This document shows positions 7,909-17,700 of a stretch of 48,877 bases of DNA, one piece after another (position 1 is the stretch's first letter; each line of letters opens with the position of its first letter). The stretch comes from Planctomycetota bacterium (GTDB lineage: Bacteria > Planctomycetota > SZUA-567 > H5-PLA8), in assembly GCA_026184295.1 (NCBI GenBank), contig JAHCJK010000021.1, positions 1 through 48,877 of the forward strand, written 5' to 3'. The notes under the pieces are model-generated. The model saw only the letters and a program-made list of their open reading frames with translations. It had not been told where the DNA came from and did no database searches. The translations under genes were made by a program, and so were the position numbers.

Positions 7909-8760
7909 TCAGAAGCTCTTGCGCACCGCCGCGCGCATCTTCTCCAGGCCTTTTTTGGCGCAGGCGAGCGCGTCCATCTTGTAGTACTTGGCGTTGAAGA
8001 GTTCGAGGGAGAGCGGCCCGCGGAAGCCGACGGCGTGCAGGTCGCGGAAGATCTGCTTGAGCGGCGCGATGCCGTCGCCGGGCCAGACGCGGTCGGCGTC
8101 GGTGATCTTTTCGGGCGTGAAGCGCTTCGGGACGTCGTTCATGTGCATGACGCCGATGGTGTTCGGCCCGAGCATCTTCAGGCCGTCGTAGGGGCTGCCG
8201 CCCTTATAGAGGTGGTAGACGTCGCAGAGGATGCAGGCCTTGGGGTGCGCGGTCTCGCTGACGATCAGCATCGCTTCGCCCAGGCGGTTCAGGCTCTTGC
8301 TGAAGCCCCAGAATTCGAGCATGGGGATGACGTCGAACTGGTCGCCGATCTCGCAGAGCTTGCGGTAGCGTTCGACGGTCTTCCACAGGTCCAGGCCGGG
8401 CTCGTTCTGATGTCCCCAGGGCGGCGCGGCGATGCGCTTGCCGCCGAGAATCGCGAGCATCTCCATGTTGCGCTTGGCTTCGTCGTAGGCCTTGCGCCGG
8501 CGCGTGGGATCGTCGAGCACGAATTCGAAGAAGCCGATGGCGCTCTCCACCGTCAGCCCCAGGTCGCGAATCTTTTTCGCCAGATCCTTGAGCTTGCGGC
8601 GCGACTTCACGTACGCGTCGAGTTCCCCGATCCAGGGCTCGATGCCGTCGTAGCCGGCCTTCGCGGCGATTTCGACTTCCTCTTCAATGCCGAGCTTCTG
8701 GCCCTTGACGGTGCTGGTATTCAAGCAATAGCCGAAGGGTTCCTTGGCGGAGCGTGCCAT
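7909..8760 (-). CDS. Sugar phosphate isomerase/epimerase family protein
   Basis: 283 residues of the xylose-isomerase-like TIM-barrel superfamily (AP-endonuclease 2 fold). Visible features are the early Gly/Glu strand AAKAGYDGIEPWIGE, the strand IPMLEFWGF carrying a metal-ligand Glu, CILCDVYHLYKGG with a conserved Asp/His pair, GVMHMNDVP with His and Asp, and PLSLELFNAKYY near the end. These positions correspond to divalent-metal and substrate residues in the family. Substrate cannot be told. The ATG at 8760 is preferred over an upstream start because GAGGA lies 8 bases before it and no conserved sequence lies upstream. It is transcribed away from groEL. Confidence 0.85.
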   Translation of the reverse strand: MARSAKEPFGYCLNTSTVKGQKLGIEEEVEIAAKAGYDGIEPWIGELDAYVKSRRKLKDLAKKIRDLGLTVESAIGFFEFVLDDPTRRRKAYDEAKRNMEMLAILGGKRIAAPPWGHQNEPGLDLWKTVERYRKLCEIGDQFDVIPMLEFWGFSKSLNRLGEAMLIVSETAHPKACILCDVYHLYKGGSPYDGLKMLGPNTIGVMHMNDVPKRFTPEKITDADRVWPGDGIAPLKQIFRDLHAVGFRGPLSLELFNAKYYKMDALACAKKGLEKMRAAVRKSF

Positions 8761-8947
8761 GGTTCGGGTCCTCGCGTCTGGGGAAGTGGGCGCGCACGTA
8801 ATACCGTAGGCTCCCCCCGCTGACAAGGCGACTTGGGCAGCCGCCTCCTTTAATAAGGGTGCGCGGGACCGGCGAGGCTGGTCTGTTTGACGTTGAGCCC
8901 CGCGCGCAAAGCCCTGTCAGATTGGCTTGGAAGCCCTACGCGTGAAA

Positions 8948-8984
8948 CGTTGCACCTTGCGTTGCAATCCTGAAGGCGTTGCAA
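8948..8984. repeat. Triple CGTTGCA repeat upstream of groEL
   Basis: CGTTGCA occurs at 8948-8954, 8960-8966 and 8977-8983. The last two extend to the palindrome TTGCAA. They lie about 40-75 bases upstream of the sigma-54-like promoter of groEL. Regulator binding is inferred from position and repetition only. No CIRCE element (HrcA operator) is seen anywhere in this 329-base gap. Confidence 0.45.
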
Positions 8985-9020
8985 AACCAAGGGTTATAGG
9001 TGCTACCCCACATGTGCCCG

Positions 9021-9037
9021 CTGGCACGGGCTTTGTT
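9021..9037 (+). promoter_or_regulatory. Sigma-54-type promoter of groEL1
   Basis: Reading 17 bases from 9021, the sequence fits the extended consensus YTGGCACGRNNNTTGCW at every fixed position except C to T at the -12 GC. The predicted transcript starts near 9048, leaving about 40 nt before the groEL1 ATG, with GGGAGG in the leader as ribosome site. Confidence 0.55.
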
Positions 9038-9089
9038 ATAGCTGGGCAGGAAGAATTCTGAGGCCTTACCTAAAGGGAGGAACCGTTCC

Positions 9090-10787
<1,698 letters not shown>

Positions 10788-10896
10788 CGGCAGGGATCAG
10801 GAAACAGGATTCAGGATTTAGGGAACGGCTTAAGGAACGCGTTTCGGCGAACCGCGAACAAACCGGAAGATACAGGGTAAATAAGGAGACCTTTCC

Positions 10897-11211
10897 ATGG
10901 CCACGGCCACCGCGAAGAAACTGAAGGTTGAACTGCAGCCCCTCGACGACCGCATCGTCGTCCGCCGCCTGGAAGCCGAGACGAAGACGGCCGGCGGCAT
11001 CGTCCTGCCCGATTCGGCGAAGGAAAAGCCCCAGAAGGGCGAAGTGATCGCCACCGGCCCCGGCAAGCTGCTCGACAGCGGCAAGCGCGCGGCGCTGGAA
11101 GTGAAGGTCGGCGACACGGTCCTCTTCGGCAAGTACAGCGGCACCGAAGTGAAGGTCGCCGGCGAAGAAGTGATCATCATGCGCGAGAGCGACATTCTCG
11201 CGAAGCTGTAG
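10897..11211 (+). CDS. groES: Co-chaperonin GroES
   Basis: Heptameric lid of the GroEL chamber. The 104-residue product has the beta-barrel start [12 protein letters not shown], the mobile-loop region around [19 protein letters not shown] with the hydrophobic IVL anchor that docks on GroEL, and the C-terminal [24 protein letters not shown] short N-terminal extension ([12 protein letters not shown]) precedes the core. AAGGAG lies 9 bases before the ATG. It lies between two groEL copies, 109 bases after groEL1. The gap before it holds degenerate CAGGATTCAGGA repeats like those near 24730. Confidence 0.97.
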   Translation: MATATAKKLKVELQPLDDRIVVRRLEAETKTAGGIVLPDSAKEKPQKGEVIATGPGKLLDSGKRAALEVKVGDTVLFGKYSGTEVKVAGEEVIIMRESDILAKL

Positions 11212-11225
11212 GACGAAAATTAAAG

Positions 11226-11295
11226 CGTAAAACGTAACGCGTAATAAACAGCGCACGGCATTGCAGTCCTTACGTTTTACGAGGTACGTTTTACG
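11226..11295 (+). repeat. Inverted and direct TACGTTTTACG repeats between groES and groEL2
   Basis: A perfect 12-bp inverted repeat (CGTAAAACGTAA at 11226-11237, complement at 11270-11281) is followed by a third copy of TACGTTTTACG at 11285-11295. As RNA the first pair forms a hairpin with a 32-nt loop. A second small hairpin (11333-11348) precedes the groEL2 ribosome site. Either could tune groEL2 expression relative to groES. Confidence 0.5.
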
Positions 11296-11373
11296 CCGCC
11301 AGCGACGGACATTTGCACTGAAGATGACCGAAGCCCGTTCGATCGGGCACTACGATTTGGAGAGTGAGAAAAC

Positions 11374-12993
11374 ATGGCGAAGCAACTGCTCTACACCGAC
11401 GAAGCCCGCCAGAAGATGCTGGCCGGCGTCCAGAAGCTCGCGAAGATCGTCAGCGTCACGCTCGGTCCCGGCGGGCGCTGGGTCGCGTACGACAAGTCCT
11501 TCGGCGGCCCGGGCGTCGTCAACGACGGCGTGACGGTGGCCAAGGAAGTCGAACTCGAAGATCCCTTCGAGAACATGGGCGCGCAGATGGTGCGCCAGGT
11601 CGCCAGCAAGACCAACGACGTCGCCGGCGACGGCACCACCACCAGCACCGTGCTCGCCAGCGCGATCTTCTCCGAAGGCGTGCGCTACCTGACCGCCGGC
11701 CACAACCCGATGTCGCTCAAGCGCGGCATCGACGCGGCCGCCGCGGCGGTGATCGAAGAGATCGCCGCGAACGCGAAGCCCTGCAAGACGCGCGAAGACG
11801 TCAAGCGCGTCGCGACCGTCAGCGCCAACGACGACGAGACCCTGGGCGAACTGATCGCCGAGGCGATGGACAAGGTCGGCAAGGACGGCGTCGTCACGGT
11901 CGAGGAAGGCAAGGGCACGCAGACCGAACTCGAAGTCGTGCAGGGCATGCGCTTCGACAAGGGTTTCCTCTCGCCCTACTTCATCACCAACCCGGACAGC
12001 ATGGAGGCCGAACTCGAGGACGCCTACATCCTGATCTACGAGAAGAAGATTTCCAACCTGCGCGAGTTCCTTCCGCTGCTGGAAAAGATGGCCGGCACCG
12101 GCCGTCCGTTCCTGATCATCGCCGAGGACGTCGAGAGCGAGGCGCTCGCGGCGCTGGTCATCAACAAGCTGCGCGGCCTGCTGAAGTGCGCGGCCGTGAA
12201 GGCGCCCGGCTTCGGCGACCGCCGCAAGGCGATGCTCGCCGACATCGCGACGCTGACCGGCGGCAAGTTCATCAGCGAGGACCTGGGCCTGAAGCTCGAG
12301 AACGTGGATCTGGAAGACCTGGGCCGCGCCAAGCGCGTCGAGATCGACAAGGACAACACGACGATCATCGAAGGCGCGGGCAAGAAGGCCGACATCGCCG
12401 CGCGCGTGGGCCAGCTCCGGCACCAGATCGAGACCACGACGAGCGACTACGACAAGGAAAAGCTGCAGGAACGCCTGGCCAAGCTCGCCGGCGGCGTCGC
12501 GGTGATCCGCGTCGGCGCGCCGACCGAATCGGCCATGAAGGAAACCAAGGAACGCGTCAACGACGCGGTGAACGCGGCCAAGGCCGCGGCCGAGGAAGGC
12601 ATCGTGGTCGGCGGCGGCGTGACGCTGCTGCGCGCGCAGGCGGCCATCGAGAAGGCCAAGGCCAAGCTGAAGGGCGACGAGAAGTACGGCGCCGACATCG
12701 TCAGCAAGGCGCTCGAACATCCGCTCCGCAAGATCGCCGACAACGCCGGCGAAGACGGCGCGGTGGTCGTCGAGAAGGTCAAGGAGTCCAAGGGCTCGAA
12801 CGGCTACAACGCCGCCACGGGCGAATACGAAGACCTGCAGAAGAGCGGCATCGTGGACGCGGCGAAGGTGGTCAAGAGCGCCGTGCAGAACGCCTCGTCC
12901 GTCGCGGGCCTGCTCCTGACGGTCGACACGATGGTGACGGAACTGAAGTCCGAAGACCAGGGCAAGAAGCTGGTCTCCGGCGCGATCCACTAA
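11374..12993 (+). CDS. groEL: Chaperonin GroEL (copy 2, divergent)
   Basis: 539 residues, clearly GroEL over its whole length: [14 protein letters not shown], the apical domain [19 protein letters not shown], and GYNAATGEY near the end. Two differences from copy 1 matter. The nucleotide-site TKDG is VNDG here, replacing the conserved Lys (E. coli K51) by Asn. The Gly/Met tail is replaced by a charged end, [15 protein letters not shown]. Such tail-less paralogues are known in several phyla and often have specialised clients. It lies 162 bases after groES and ends at a strong terminator. It probably assembles with the shared GroES, though mixed rings with copy 1 cannot be excluded. Confidence 0.95.
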   Translation: MAKQLLYTDEARQKMLAGVQKLAKIVSVTLGPGGRWVAYDKSFGGPGVVNDGVTVAKEVELEDPFENMGAQMVRQVASKTNDVAGDGTTTSTVLASAIFSEGVRYLTAGHNPMSLKRGIDAAAAAVIEEIAANAKPCKTREDVKRVATVSANDDETLGELIAEAMDKVGKDGVVTVEEGKGTQTELEVVQGMRFDKGFLSPYFITNPDSMEAELEDAYILIYEKKISNLREFLPLLEKMAGTGRPFLIIAEDVESEALAALVINKLRGLLKCAAVKAPGFGDRRKAMLADIATLTGGKFISEDLGLKLENVDLEDLGRAKRVEIDKDNTTIIEGAGKKADIAARVGQLRHQIETTTSDYDKEKLQERLAKLAGGVAVIRVGAPTESAMKETKERVNDAVNAAKAAAEEGIVVGGGVTLLRAQAAIEKAKAKLKGDEKYGADIVSKALEHPLRKIADNAGEDGAVVVEKVKESKGSNGYNAATGEYEDLQKSGIVDAAKVVKSAVQNASSVAGLLLTVDTMVTELKSEDQGKKLVSGAIH

Positions 12994-13014
12994 GCAGCGG
13001 ATCAGGGACCTACC

Positions 13015-13056
13015 CGCCCCTCCCGGTCCGCTCCCGCGGCGGGAGGGGCGTTTGCT
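13015..13056 (+). terminator. Intrinsic terminator of the groEL-groES-groEL2 unit
   Basis: A perfect 11-bp GC-rich stem (13015-13025 with 13040-13050) is followed by TTTGCTT, 22 bases after the groEL2 stop. Confidence 0.75.
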
Positions 13057-13198
13057 TACAGGGCCAAGAAGGAAATCCCAGGTCATACACTTGCCCCGTT
13101 TGTCTGCGAGGCGACAGCTTGGGATGGCGGTGGTAAAGAAAAGACAGCAAGCGCCTTGCTTCGAGGTTCAGCGATGATGTAGCAGTGGCCGTTGGTCC

Positions 13199-13840
13199 GT
13201 TGCTTGCCACCAGCTTTAGCTGGTGGTGAGAAGGCCCCGGGACGCCTTAAGCCTGCTTCAGCAGGCTTCCACGAAGCGAAAGGCTTCAGCCATGGCCGGG
13301 CATGTGTACAGCGAGATTTTCCTGCACCTGAACTGGCATACACAACGAAGCAGGCCGCAACTGACGTCCAGAATAGAGGGGTTTGTTCACCGGCACATTG
13401 CGAGTAAATGCCGTACGTCGAAAGGCGTCTTTTTCCAGGAAATCGGAGGGACCGAGACCCACATTCACCTGGCCCTCCGCATCGAACCTTCGGTTGCTAT
13501 CAGCGAATTGGTCCAAGGACTGAAGGGCGCAAGCGCGCATGAGACCAACGAGCATTTCGGTTCCAAGGTATTGGAGTGGCAACGCGGGTACGGTGTAGTG
13601 AGTTTCGGCAGGCGGCAGTTGCCCTGGGTCCTTGAGTACGTGAGAAATCAAAAATCGCATCACGCGAAAGGCACATGCCAGGCGCGGCTGGAAGCTACCA
13701 AAGAAGAGGAAGTGCAGGAGCATTCAGTGGGAGAGGATGAGACGTCTTATCCGGTGTAGCGGCTCAGGTAAGCCGGCTGAAGCCGGCTGTCGGAGATCGG
13801 CGGGCCCGCTCACCACCAGCTGAAGCTGGTGGCAAGCAAC
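13199..13840 (+). mobile_element. IS200/RAYT-type element with REP-like palindromic ends
   Basis: The element is bounded by a 32-bp inverted repeat with one mismatch (13199-13230 and 13809-13840). Each end carries two hairpins: CCACCAGC-4 nt-GCTGGTGG (13207-13226 and 13813-13832) at the outside, and an AAGCC-type hairpin (13249-13268 and 13771-13788) further in. The mirror arrangement of two hairpins resembles a REPIN/BIME, with the transposase gene inside. The element separates groEL2 from dnaJ. Coding sequence inside it is less GC-biased than its neighbours. Confidence 0.8.
13292..13759 (+). CDS. REP-associated tyrosine transposase (IS200/Y1 family)
   Basis: 155 residues of the single-strand HUH transposase family. 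Visible are the N-terminal strand YSEIFLHLNWHTQ, the metal-binding HUH motif as THIHLAL (residues 63-69), and the catalytic Tyr helix as VLEYVRNQKSHH (about 114-125). The protein cleaves and joins single-stranded DNA at hairpin ends, here presumably the CCACCAGC palindromes at both ends. The ATG at 13292 gives the standard start of the family. The frame looks intact, so the copy may be active. Confidence 0.85.
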   Translation: MAGHVYSEIFLHLNWHTQRSRPQLTSRIEGFVHRHIASKCRTSKGVFFQEIGGTETHIHLALRIEPSVAISELVQGLKGASAHETNEHFGSKVLEWQRGYGVVSFGRRQLPWVLEYVRNQKSHHAKGTCQARLEATKEEEVQEHSVGEDETSYPV

Positions 13841-13859
13841 AGATCAAAAGCTTAGGCGC

Positions 13860-13889
13860 TTGAAGTCGATGGGTGTTCGAGCGTATAGG
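13860..13889 (+). promoter_or_regulatory. Putative promoter of dnaJ-grpE
   Basis: TTGAAG at 13860-13865 and TATAGG at 13884-13889 are separated by 18 bases, just outside the RAYT element and 113 bases before dnaJ. This gives dnaJ-grpE its own promoter after the element separated it from the groEL unit. Confidence 0.4.
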
Positions 13890-14002
13890 TGATCGGCGCC
13901 GCCAACAAAAGCCGGAGGCGAACCTGAGGCCAACGCCCTTTGACGGGCCGGTGGAGCAGGACAACGGATTCCGAAGTGCGGTAAGGACAGTAAGGCGGAA
14001 CC

Positions 14003-15160
14003 ATGGCAACTTCCAAGCGCGACTACTACGAAGTCCTCGCCATCAAGAAGGAAGCCTCGCAGGACGAGGTCAAGAAGGCCTTCCGTGAACTAGCCAAGAA
14101 GTGGCACCCCGACCGCAATCCCGACAACAAGAAGGAAGCGGAGGAGAAGTTCAAGGAGATCGCCGAGGCCTACGCGGTGCTCAGCGACGAGCAGAAGCGC
14201 AAGGCCTACGACCAGTTCGGGCACGCCGGCATGCAGGGCATGGGTGGCGCGGACTTTTCCGGCGTCTCGGTCGAGGACATCTTCGCGAGCTTTTTCGGCG
14301 GGGCCGGGGGCGGGCGCGGCGGGAGCATCTTCGACGACCTCTTCGGCGGCGCGGGCGGCGACGGGCGCTACGGTTCGGCGCAGGGCGCGTCGCTGCGTTA
14401 CGAGATGGAGATCGATCTCGAGGAATCCGCCAAGGGCGTCACCAAGACGATCGAGATCGCCCGCGACGAACTCTGCGAGACCTGCAACGGCAGCGGCGCG
14501 AAGCCCGGCACCAAGCCGACCGAGTGCAACTACTGCCGCGGAAACGGCTACGTCGCGCGCAGCCAGGGCTTCTTCACGATGAAGACCGCCTGCCCGCGCT
14601 GCGGCGGGCGCGGCGAGACCGTGGAATCGCCCTGCGGCACCTGCCGCGGCAGCGGGCGCAAGCGCAAGAAGATCCGCCTTGAAGTGCCCATCCCCGCCGG
14701 CATCGAAAGCGGGACGCGCATCCGCCTGGCCGGCCAGGGCGAACCGGGCGAAGAAGGCGCGCCGCGCGGCGACCTGTACGTCTTCGTGCGCGTGCGCGAA
14801 CACGAATACTTCCTGCGCCGCGGCCGCGATCTGCTGATCGAGATGCCCATCGCCTTCACCATGGCGGCGCTCGGCGGCGACATCGAGGTCCCGACGCTCG
14901 ACGGGCGCGTCAAGCTGCCCGTGCCGAAGGCCACGCAGTCGGGGCAGCTCCTGCGCCTGCGCGGCCTGGGCATGCCCGACGTCCACGGCTACGGCAAGGG
15001 CGACCTGTTCGTGCGCGTGGTCGTCGAGACGCCCACGAAGCTGAACGCCGAGCAGGAGGAACTGCTCCGCAAGCTGGCCGCGCTGGAAAAGGTGAACGTG
15101 AAGCCGCACAGCCAGAAATCGTTCATCGACAAGCTCAAGGATTTCTTTCACGACGAATGA
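14003..15160 (+). CDS. dnaJ: Chaperone protein DnaJ
   Basis: Type I Hsp40 co-chaperone that delivers substrates to DnaK and stimulates its ATPase. The 385-residue product has the J domain with HPD in [10 protein letters not shown] (residues 33-36), the Gly/Phe region with [14 protein letters not shown] (about 93-110), four CxxCxGxG zinc repeats ([32 protein letters not shown], about 155-220), and the C-terminal substrate domains with [19 protein letters not shown]. It is followed 53 bases later by grpE. dnaK is not in the window. Confidence 0.98.
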   Translation: MATSKRDYYEVLAIKKEASQDEVKKAFRELAKKWHPDRNPDNKKEAEEKFKEIAEAYAVLSDEQKRKAYDQFGHAGMQGMGGADFSGVSVEDIFASFFGGAGGGRGGSIFDDLFGGAGGDGRYGSAQGASLRYEMEIDLEESAKGVTKTIEIARDELCETCNGSGAKPGTKPTECNYCRGNGYVARSQGFFTMKTACPRCGGRGETVESPCGTCRGSGRKRKKIRLEVPIPAGIESGTRIRLAGQGEPGEEGAPRGDLYVFVRVREHEYFLRRGRDLLIEMPIAFTMAALGGDIEVPTLDGRVKLPVPKATQSGQLLRLRGLGMPDVHGYGKGDLFVRVVVETPTKLNAEQEELLRKLAALEKVNVKPHSQKSFIDKLKDFFHDE

Positions 15161-15213
15161 CGCCGCGGGCCCACGCGCCCCGGCCGGACCACTCCTGACG
15201 TGCGAGGTCAACC

Positions 15214-15942
15214 ATGGCAGACGCTCCCGAAAAAGAAAAAGCCCCCGCTCCCCAGCCCGACGCGCCCGGCGCCGGGCCCGCGCAGCCCGAAGCCACCGCC
15301 GAAAGCCTGGCCGCGGAAGCCGAGGATTTCTGCGCCGCGCTGGAGAAGTTCTTCCGCCGCGGCTTCGGCGACATGCCCAACAGCGCCGATCTGGCCGAAA
15401 TCCGCGCGCAGCAGGCCGGCGTGCGCGACCTGGTGCGCCGCGCGAGCGAAAGCGGCGCCGGCGCCGGCAGGCAGCTCGCGGGCCTGACGCAGGAACGCGA
15501 CCAGTTCAAGGACGCCGCGGCGCGCGCGAAGGCCGACTTCCTGAACTACCAGGACCGCGCGCGCAAGGACCTGCAGCGCGCCGAAGAGCAGGCCCTGCGC
15601 GGCTACATGAACGACCTGCTCCCGATCCTCGACAGCATGGACCTTTCGCTCAAGGACGCGCAGTCCGACAACGCGAACCTCGACACCGTCCGCCAGGCCC
15701 TGGGCATGATCTCCGAATCGCTGAACCAGATGCTCAAGGTCCGCGGCCTCGAACGCGTCGCGTCCACCGGAAAGCCGTACGACCCGAACCAGCACGAAGC
15801 CGTCCACACGCGCCCCGCCGATCCCAAGCAGGACGAAAAGCCCGGCACGGTGGTGGAAGAGTTCCGCCCCGGCTATCTGTGGAAGGGCTTGGTGCTGCGC
15901 CCCGCGCAGGTGGTGGTGACGCAGGCGGAAGGTAAGAAGTAG
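15214..15942 (+). CDS. grpE: Nucleotide exchange factor GrpE
   Basis: Releases ADP from DnaK. The 242-residue product has an N-terminal Ala/Pro-rich tail (about 1-35), a long helix with RARKDLQRAEEQALRGYMNDLLPILDSM cut into the usual dimerisation region, and the C-terminal beta domain with YDPNQHEAV, TVVEEFRPGYLWKGLVLRPAQV, the family signature. It is somewhat longer than E. coli GrpE (197) because of the N-terminal tail and a 40-residue region before the long helix. It forms a two-gene unit with dnaJ. Confidence 0.96.
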   Translation: MADAPEKEKAPAPQPDAPGAGPAQPEATAESLAAEAEDFCAALEKFFRRGFGDMPNSADLAEIRAQQAGVRDLVRRASESGAGAGRQLAGLTQERDQFKDAAARAKADFLNYQDRARKDLQRAEEQALRGYMNDLLPILDSMDLSLKDAQSDNANLDTVRQALGMISESLNQMLKVRGLERVASTGKPYDPNQHEAVHTRPADPKQDEKPGTVVEEFRPGYLWKGLVLRPAQVVVTQAEGKK

Positions 15943-16141
15943 CGCACCGTAGGGATCGTTTAGGGCCGCGCGCCGCCTTCCGGGCCGGGCGCGGATAAAA
16001 CGAAGCCCCTGCTTCGAATCCTCTCAAGTCTCCTTTAAAGGCGGACGAATCCAGATGCGTCTGGCCCGTGCGCGGACGTGGGGTTCCGTCGCGGGATCAC
16101 ACCGCACCGCCGCCGCCGACTATTCTAGGGGGATTCCGCTC

Positions 16142-16591
16142 ATGCTTTCACTGCCCACGCTGGCCCGCGCCGCCGCCGTGACCGCCTTCTCGCTCGCCGC
16201 CATCGTCAGCACCGGCTGCGGTGGCAGCCAGGCCGCCAAGGCGCAGTCGCCGCCGCCGCCGTCGCTCTCCGAACCCGTCCGCCCGTCGAGTTCCGAAGGC
16301 GTCAGCACCGCCAACGTGGTGCCGGCCGACGAGTACAAGTTCCTCGAGAAGCGCCAGGTCGGCAGCAGCACGCCGCTGCCCGAAGTTCCCGCCGAAGCGC
16401 CCAAGGCCGAAGTGGCCTCGGCTTCCGCGACCGCCGACGCCTCGGGCAACAAGACCTACGTGATGCAGAAGGGCGACACGCTGTACGGCGTCGCGCGCAA
16501 GTTCAACGTCCCGCCCAAGCAGCTCATCGCCGCGAATAATTTCCCCGATCCCAACAAGGTGAACGCCGGGACCAAAGTCCGCATTCCGTAA
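16142..16591 (+). CDS. LysM-domain lipoprotein
   Basis: 149 residues. The start at 16142 gives a signal peptide ending in a lipobox, VSTGC with C26 as the lipidated residue, and has AGGGGGAT just upstream; the open frame begins earlier but lacks these. After a Pro/Ser/Ala-rich linker comes one C-terminal LysM domain (about 103-149: YVMQKGDTLYGVARKFNV, then AGTKVRIP). It is expected to sit on a membrane and bind peptidoglycan or a similar glycan. It is a single-gene unit with its own terminator. Confidence 0.85.
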   Translation: MLSLPTLARAAAVTAFSLAAIVSTGCGGSQAAKAQSPPPPSLSEPVRPSSSEGVSTANVVPADEYKFLEKRQVGSSTPLPEVPAEAPKAEVASASATADASGNKTYVMQKGDTLYGVARKFNVPPKQLIAANNFPDPNKVNAGTKVRIP

Positions 16592-16619
16592 CCAATCGCA
16601 CGTCCGGGGTAGGAGGCCA

Positions 16620-16651
16620 GAAGAGGCCGGCGAACGCCGGCCTCTTCTTTT
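16620..16651 (+). terminator. Intrinsic terminator after the LysM lipoprotein
   Basis: A perfect 12-bp stem (16620-16631 with 16636-16647) with loop GAAC is followed by TTTT. It also faces the end of the convergent AraC gene at 16661 and may serve both. Confidence 0.85.
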
Positions 16652-16660
16652 GGCGCCGGC

Positions 16661-17602
16661 TCAGCCGAACTCCCGCGTCTGGTGTTCGCGAAAGACCGTC
16701 GGCGGGACGCCCTCGCGTTCGCGGAAGAGCCGCGAGAAATAAAACGGATCGCCGAAGCCCACGCTGGCCGCGATCTCTTCCACCGGCACGCGGGTATAGA
16801 CGAGCAGTTCCTTCGCGCGGTTCAACTGCACGCGCAGGATGTACTCCTTGACCGCGTAACCCGTCAGCCGCTTGAAGCGCCGCCGCAGCGTCGAATAGCC
16901 CACGTGCAGCCGCGCAGCCAGGTCCTCGGGCAGCAGGCCCTGCACGGCTTCCTTTTCGATGACCTGGATCGCCTGCGCGACCACGGGATCGGCGCGTTCG
17001 CCCGCGCCGGCCAGCCCCGTCGCGACGCCGTGCACCGAGACGATGAGCTGATGCAGCACCGCCGCCGCCATCGGCACCGCCAGCGGCCCGCCTTTGAAGA
17101 AGACCTCCTGCAGGTGTTCCATCAGGCGCGCGGGCTCGGTGTTTTCACCGAAAGGCACCACGCAGCGCGACGGGACCAGCAGCCCTTGGCGCTCGAAGAG
17201 TTCCGCGAGGCTGCCGCCGAAGAGGATCCAGCGTTCGCCAAAGGACACGCCGTCGCCGCCGTAGCTGTGCGGCACCGTGGGGAAGAGCCAGAAAAGCGAG
17301 CCCGGCTGCACGACCAGGCGCCCCGTCGGCGCGCTCTCGAAGAACATCCGCCCGCTGGTGACCATCACCGCCGCGTACGTGCCCAGCGTCCGGTCCACGG
17401 TCTTGCCGGAGTTCCGCAGGCTGTACCCCGCGCCGCTCACCCACAGGCCGGCCTGGACCTGGGCGGCGCTGGGGAGTTCGTAGCGGGCCCCGTGTTCGCG
17501 TGTAAGTGGGCGCGGCTCCGTGACTTTCACGAACGGCGGAAAGAAGGTCGGGGCCTTGGACATATGAGCAAAAAGTCCAGTCAATTGGAGCACCGGGTCC
17601 AT
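16661..17602 (-). CDS. AraC-family transcriptional regulator (pair 1)
   Basis: 313 residues: an N-terminal cupin-like effector domain (about 60-130; TVPHSYGG carries a typical His) and a C-terminal double helix-turn-helix (about 215-310: DLAARLHVGYSTLRRRFK, then IAASVGFGDPFYFSRLFRE). It is divergent from the PhyH gene at 17701, with a 98-base shared control region containing the palindrome TACCATGGTA (17616-17625). It is paralogous to the regulator at 20485-21456. The start is uncertain: M1 at 17602 has a purine run too close to it, and M14 at 17563 has no clear ribosome site. The ligand is unknown. Confidence 0.88.
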   Translation of the reverse strand: MDPVLQLTGLFAHMSKAPTFFPPFVKVTEPRPLTREHGARYELPSAAQVQAGLWVSGAGYSLRNSGKTVDRTLGTYAAVMVTSGRMFFESAPTGRLVVQPGSLFWLFPTVPHSYGGDGVSFGERWILFGGSLAELFERQGLLVPSRCVVPFGENTEPARLMEHLQEVFFKGGPLAVPMAAAVLHQLIVSVHGVATGLAGAGERADPVVAQAIQVIEKEAVQGLLPEDLAARLHVGYSTLRRRFKRLTGYAVKEYILRVQLNRAKELLVYTRVPVEEIAASVGFGDPFYFSRLFREREGVPPTVFREHQTREFG

Positions 17603-17700
17603 TCCCCCCGGAGTATACCATGGTAATTAGTATGGAGTCCTCGGAATGAGGGCGCAAGAGGAAAGGTCAATTCGTCTAGGTCCCGGGAGGCGCAGAAACG

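Noticed and set aside
8761..9089. CIRCE (HrcA operator) before groEL
   Set aside because: Looked for TTAGCACTC-N9-GAGTGCTAA and close variants; none present.
15135..15807. Minus-strand frames opposite grpE
   Set aside because: Shadows of grpE, which is unambiguous.
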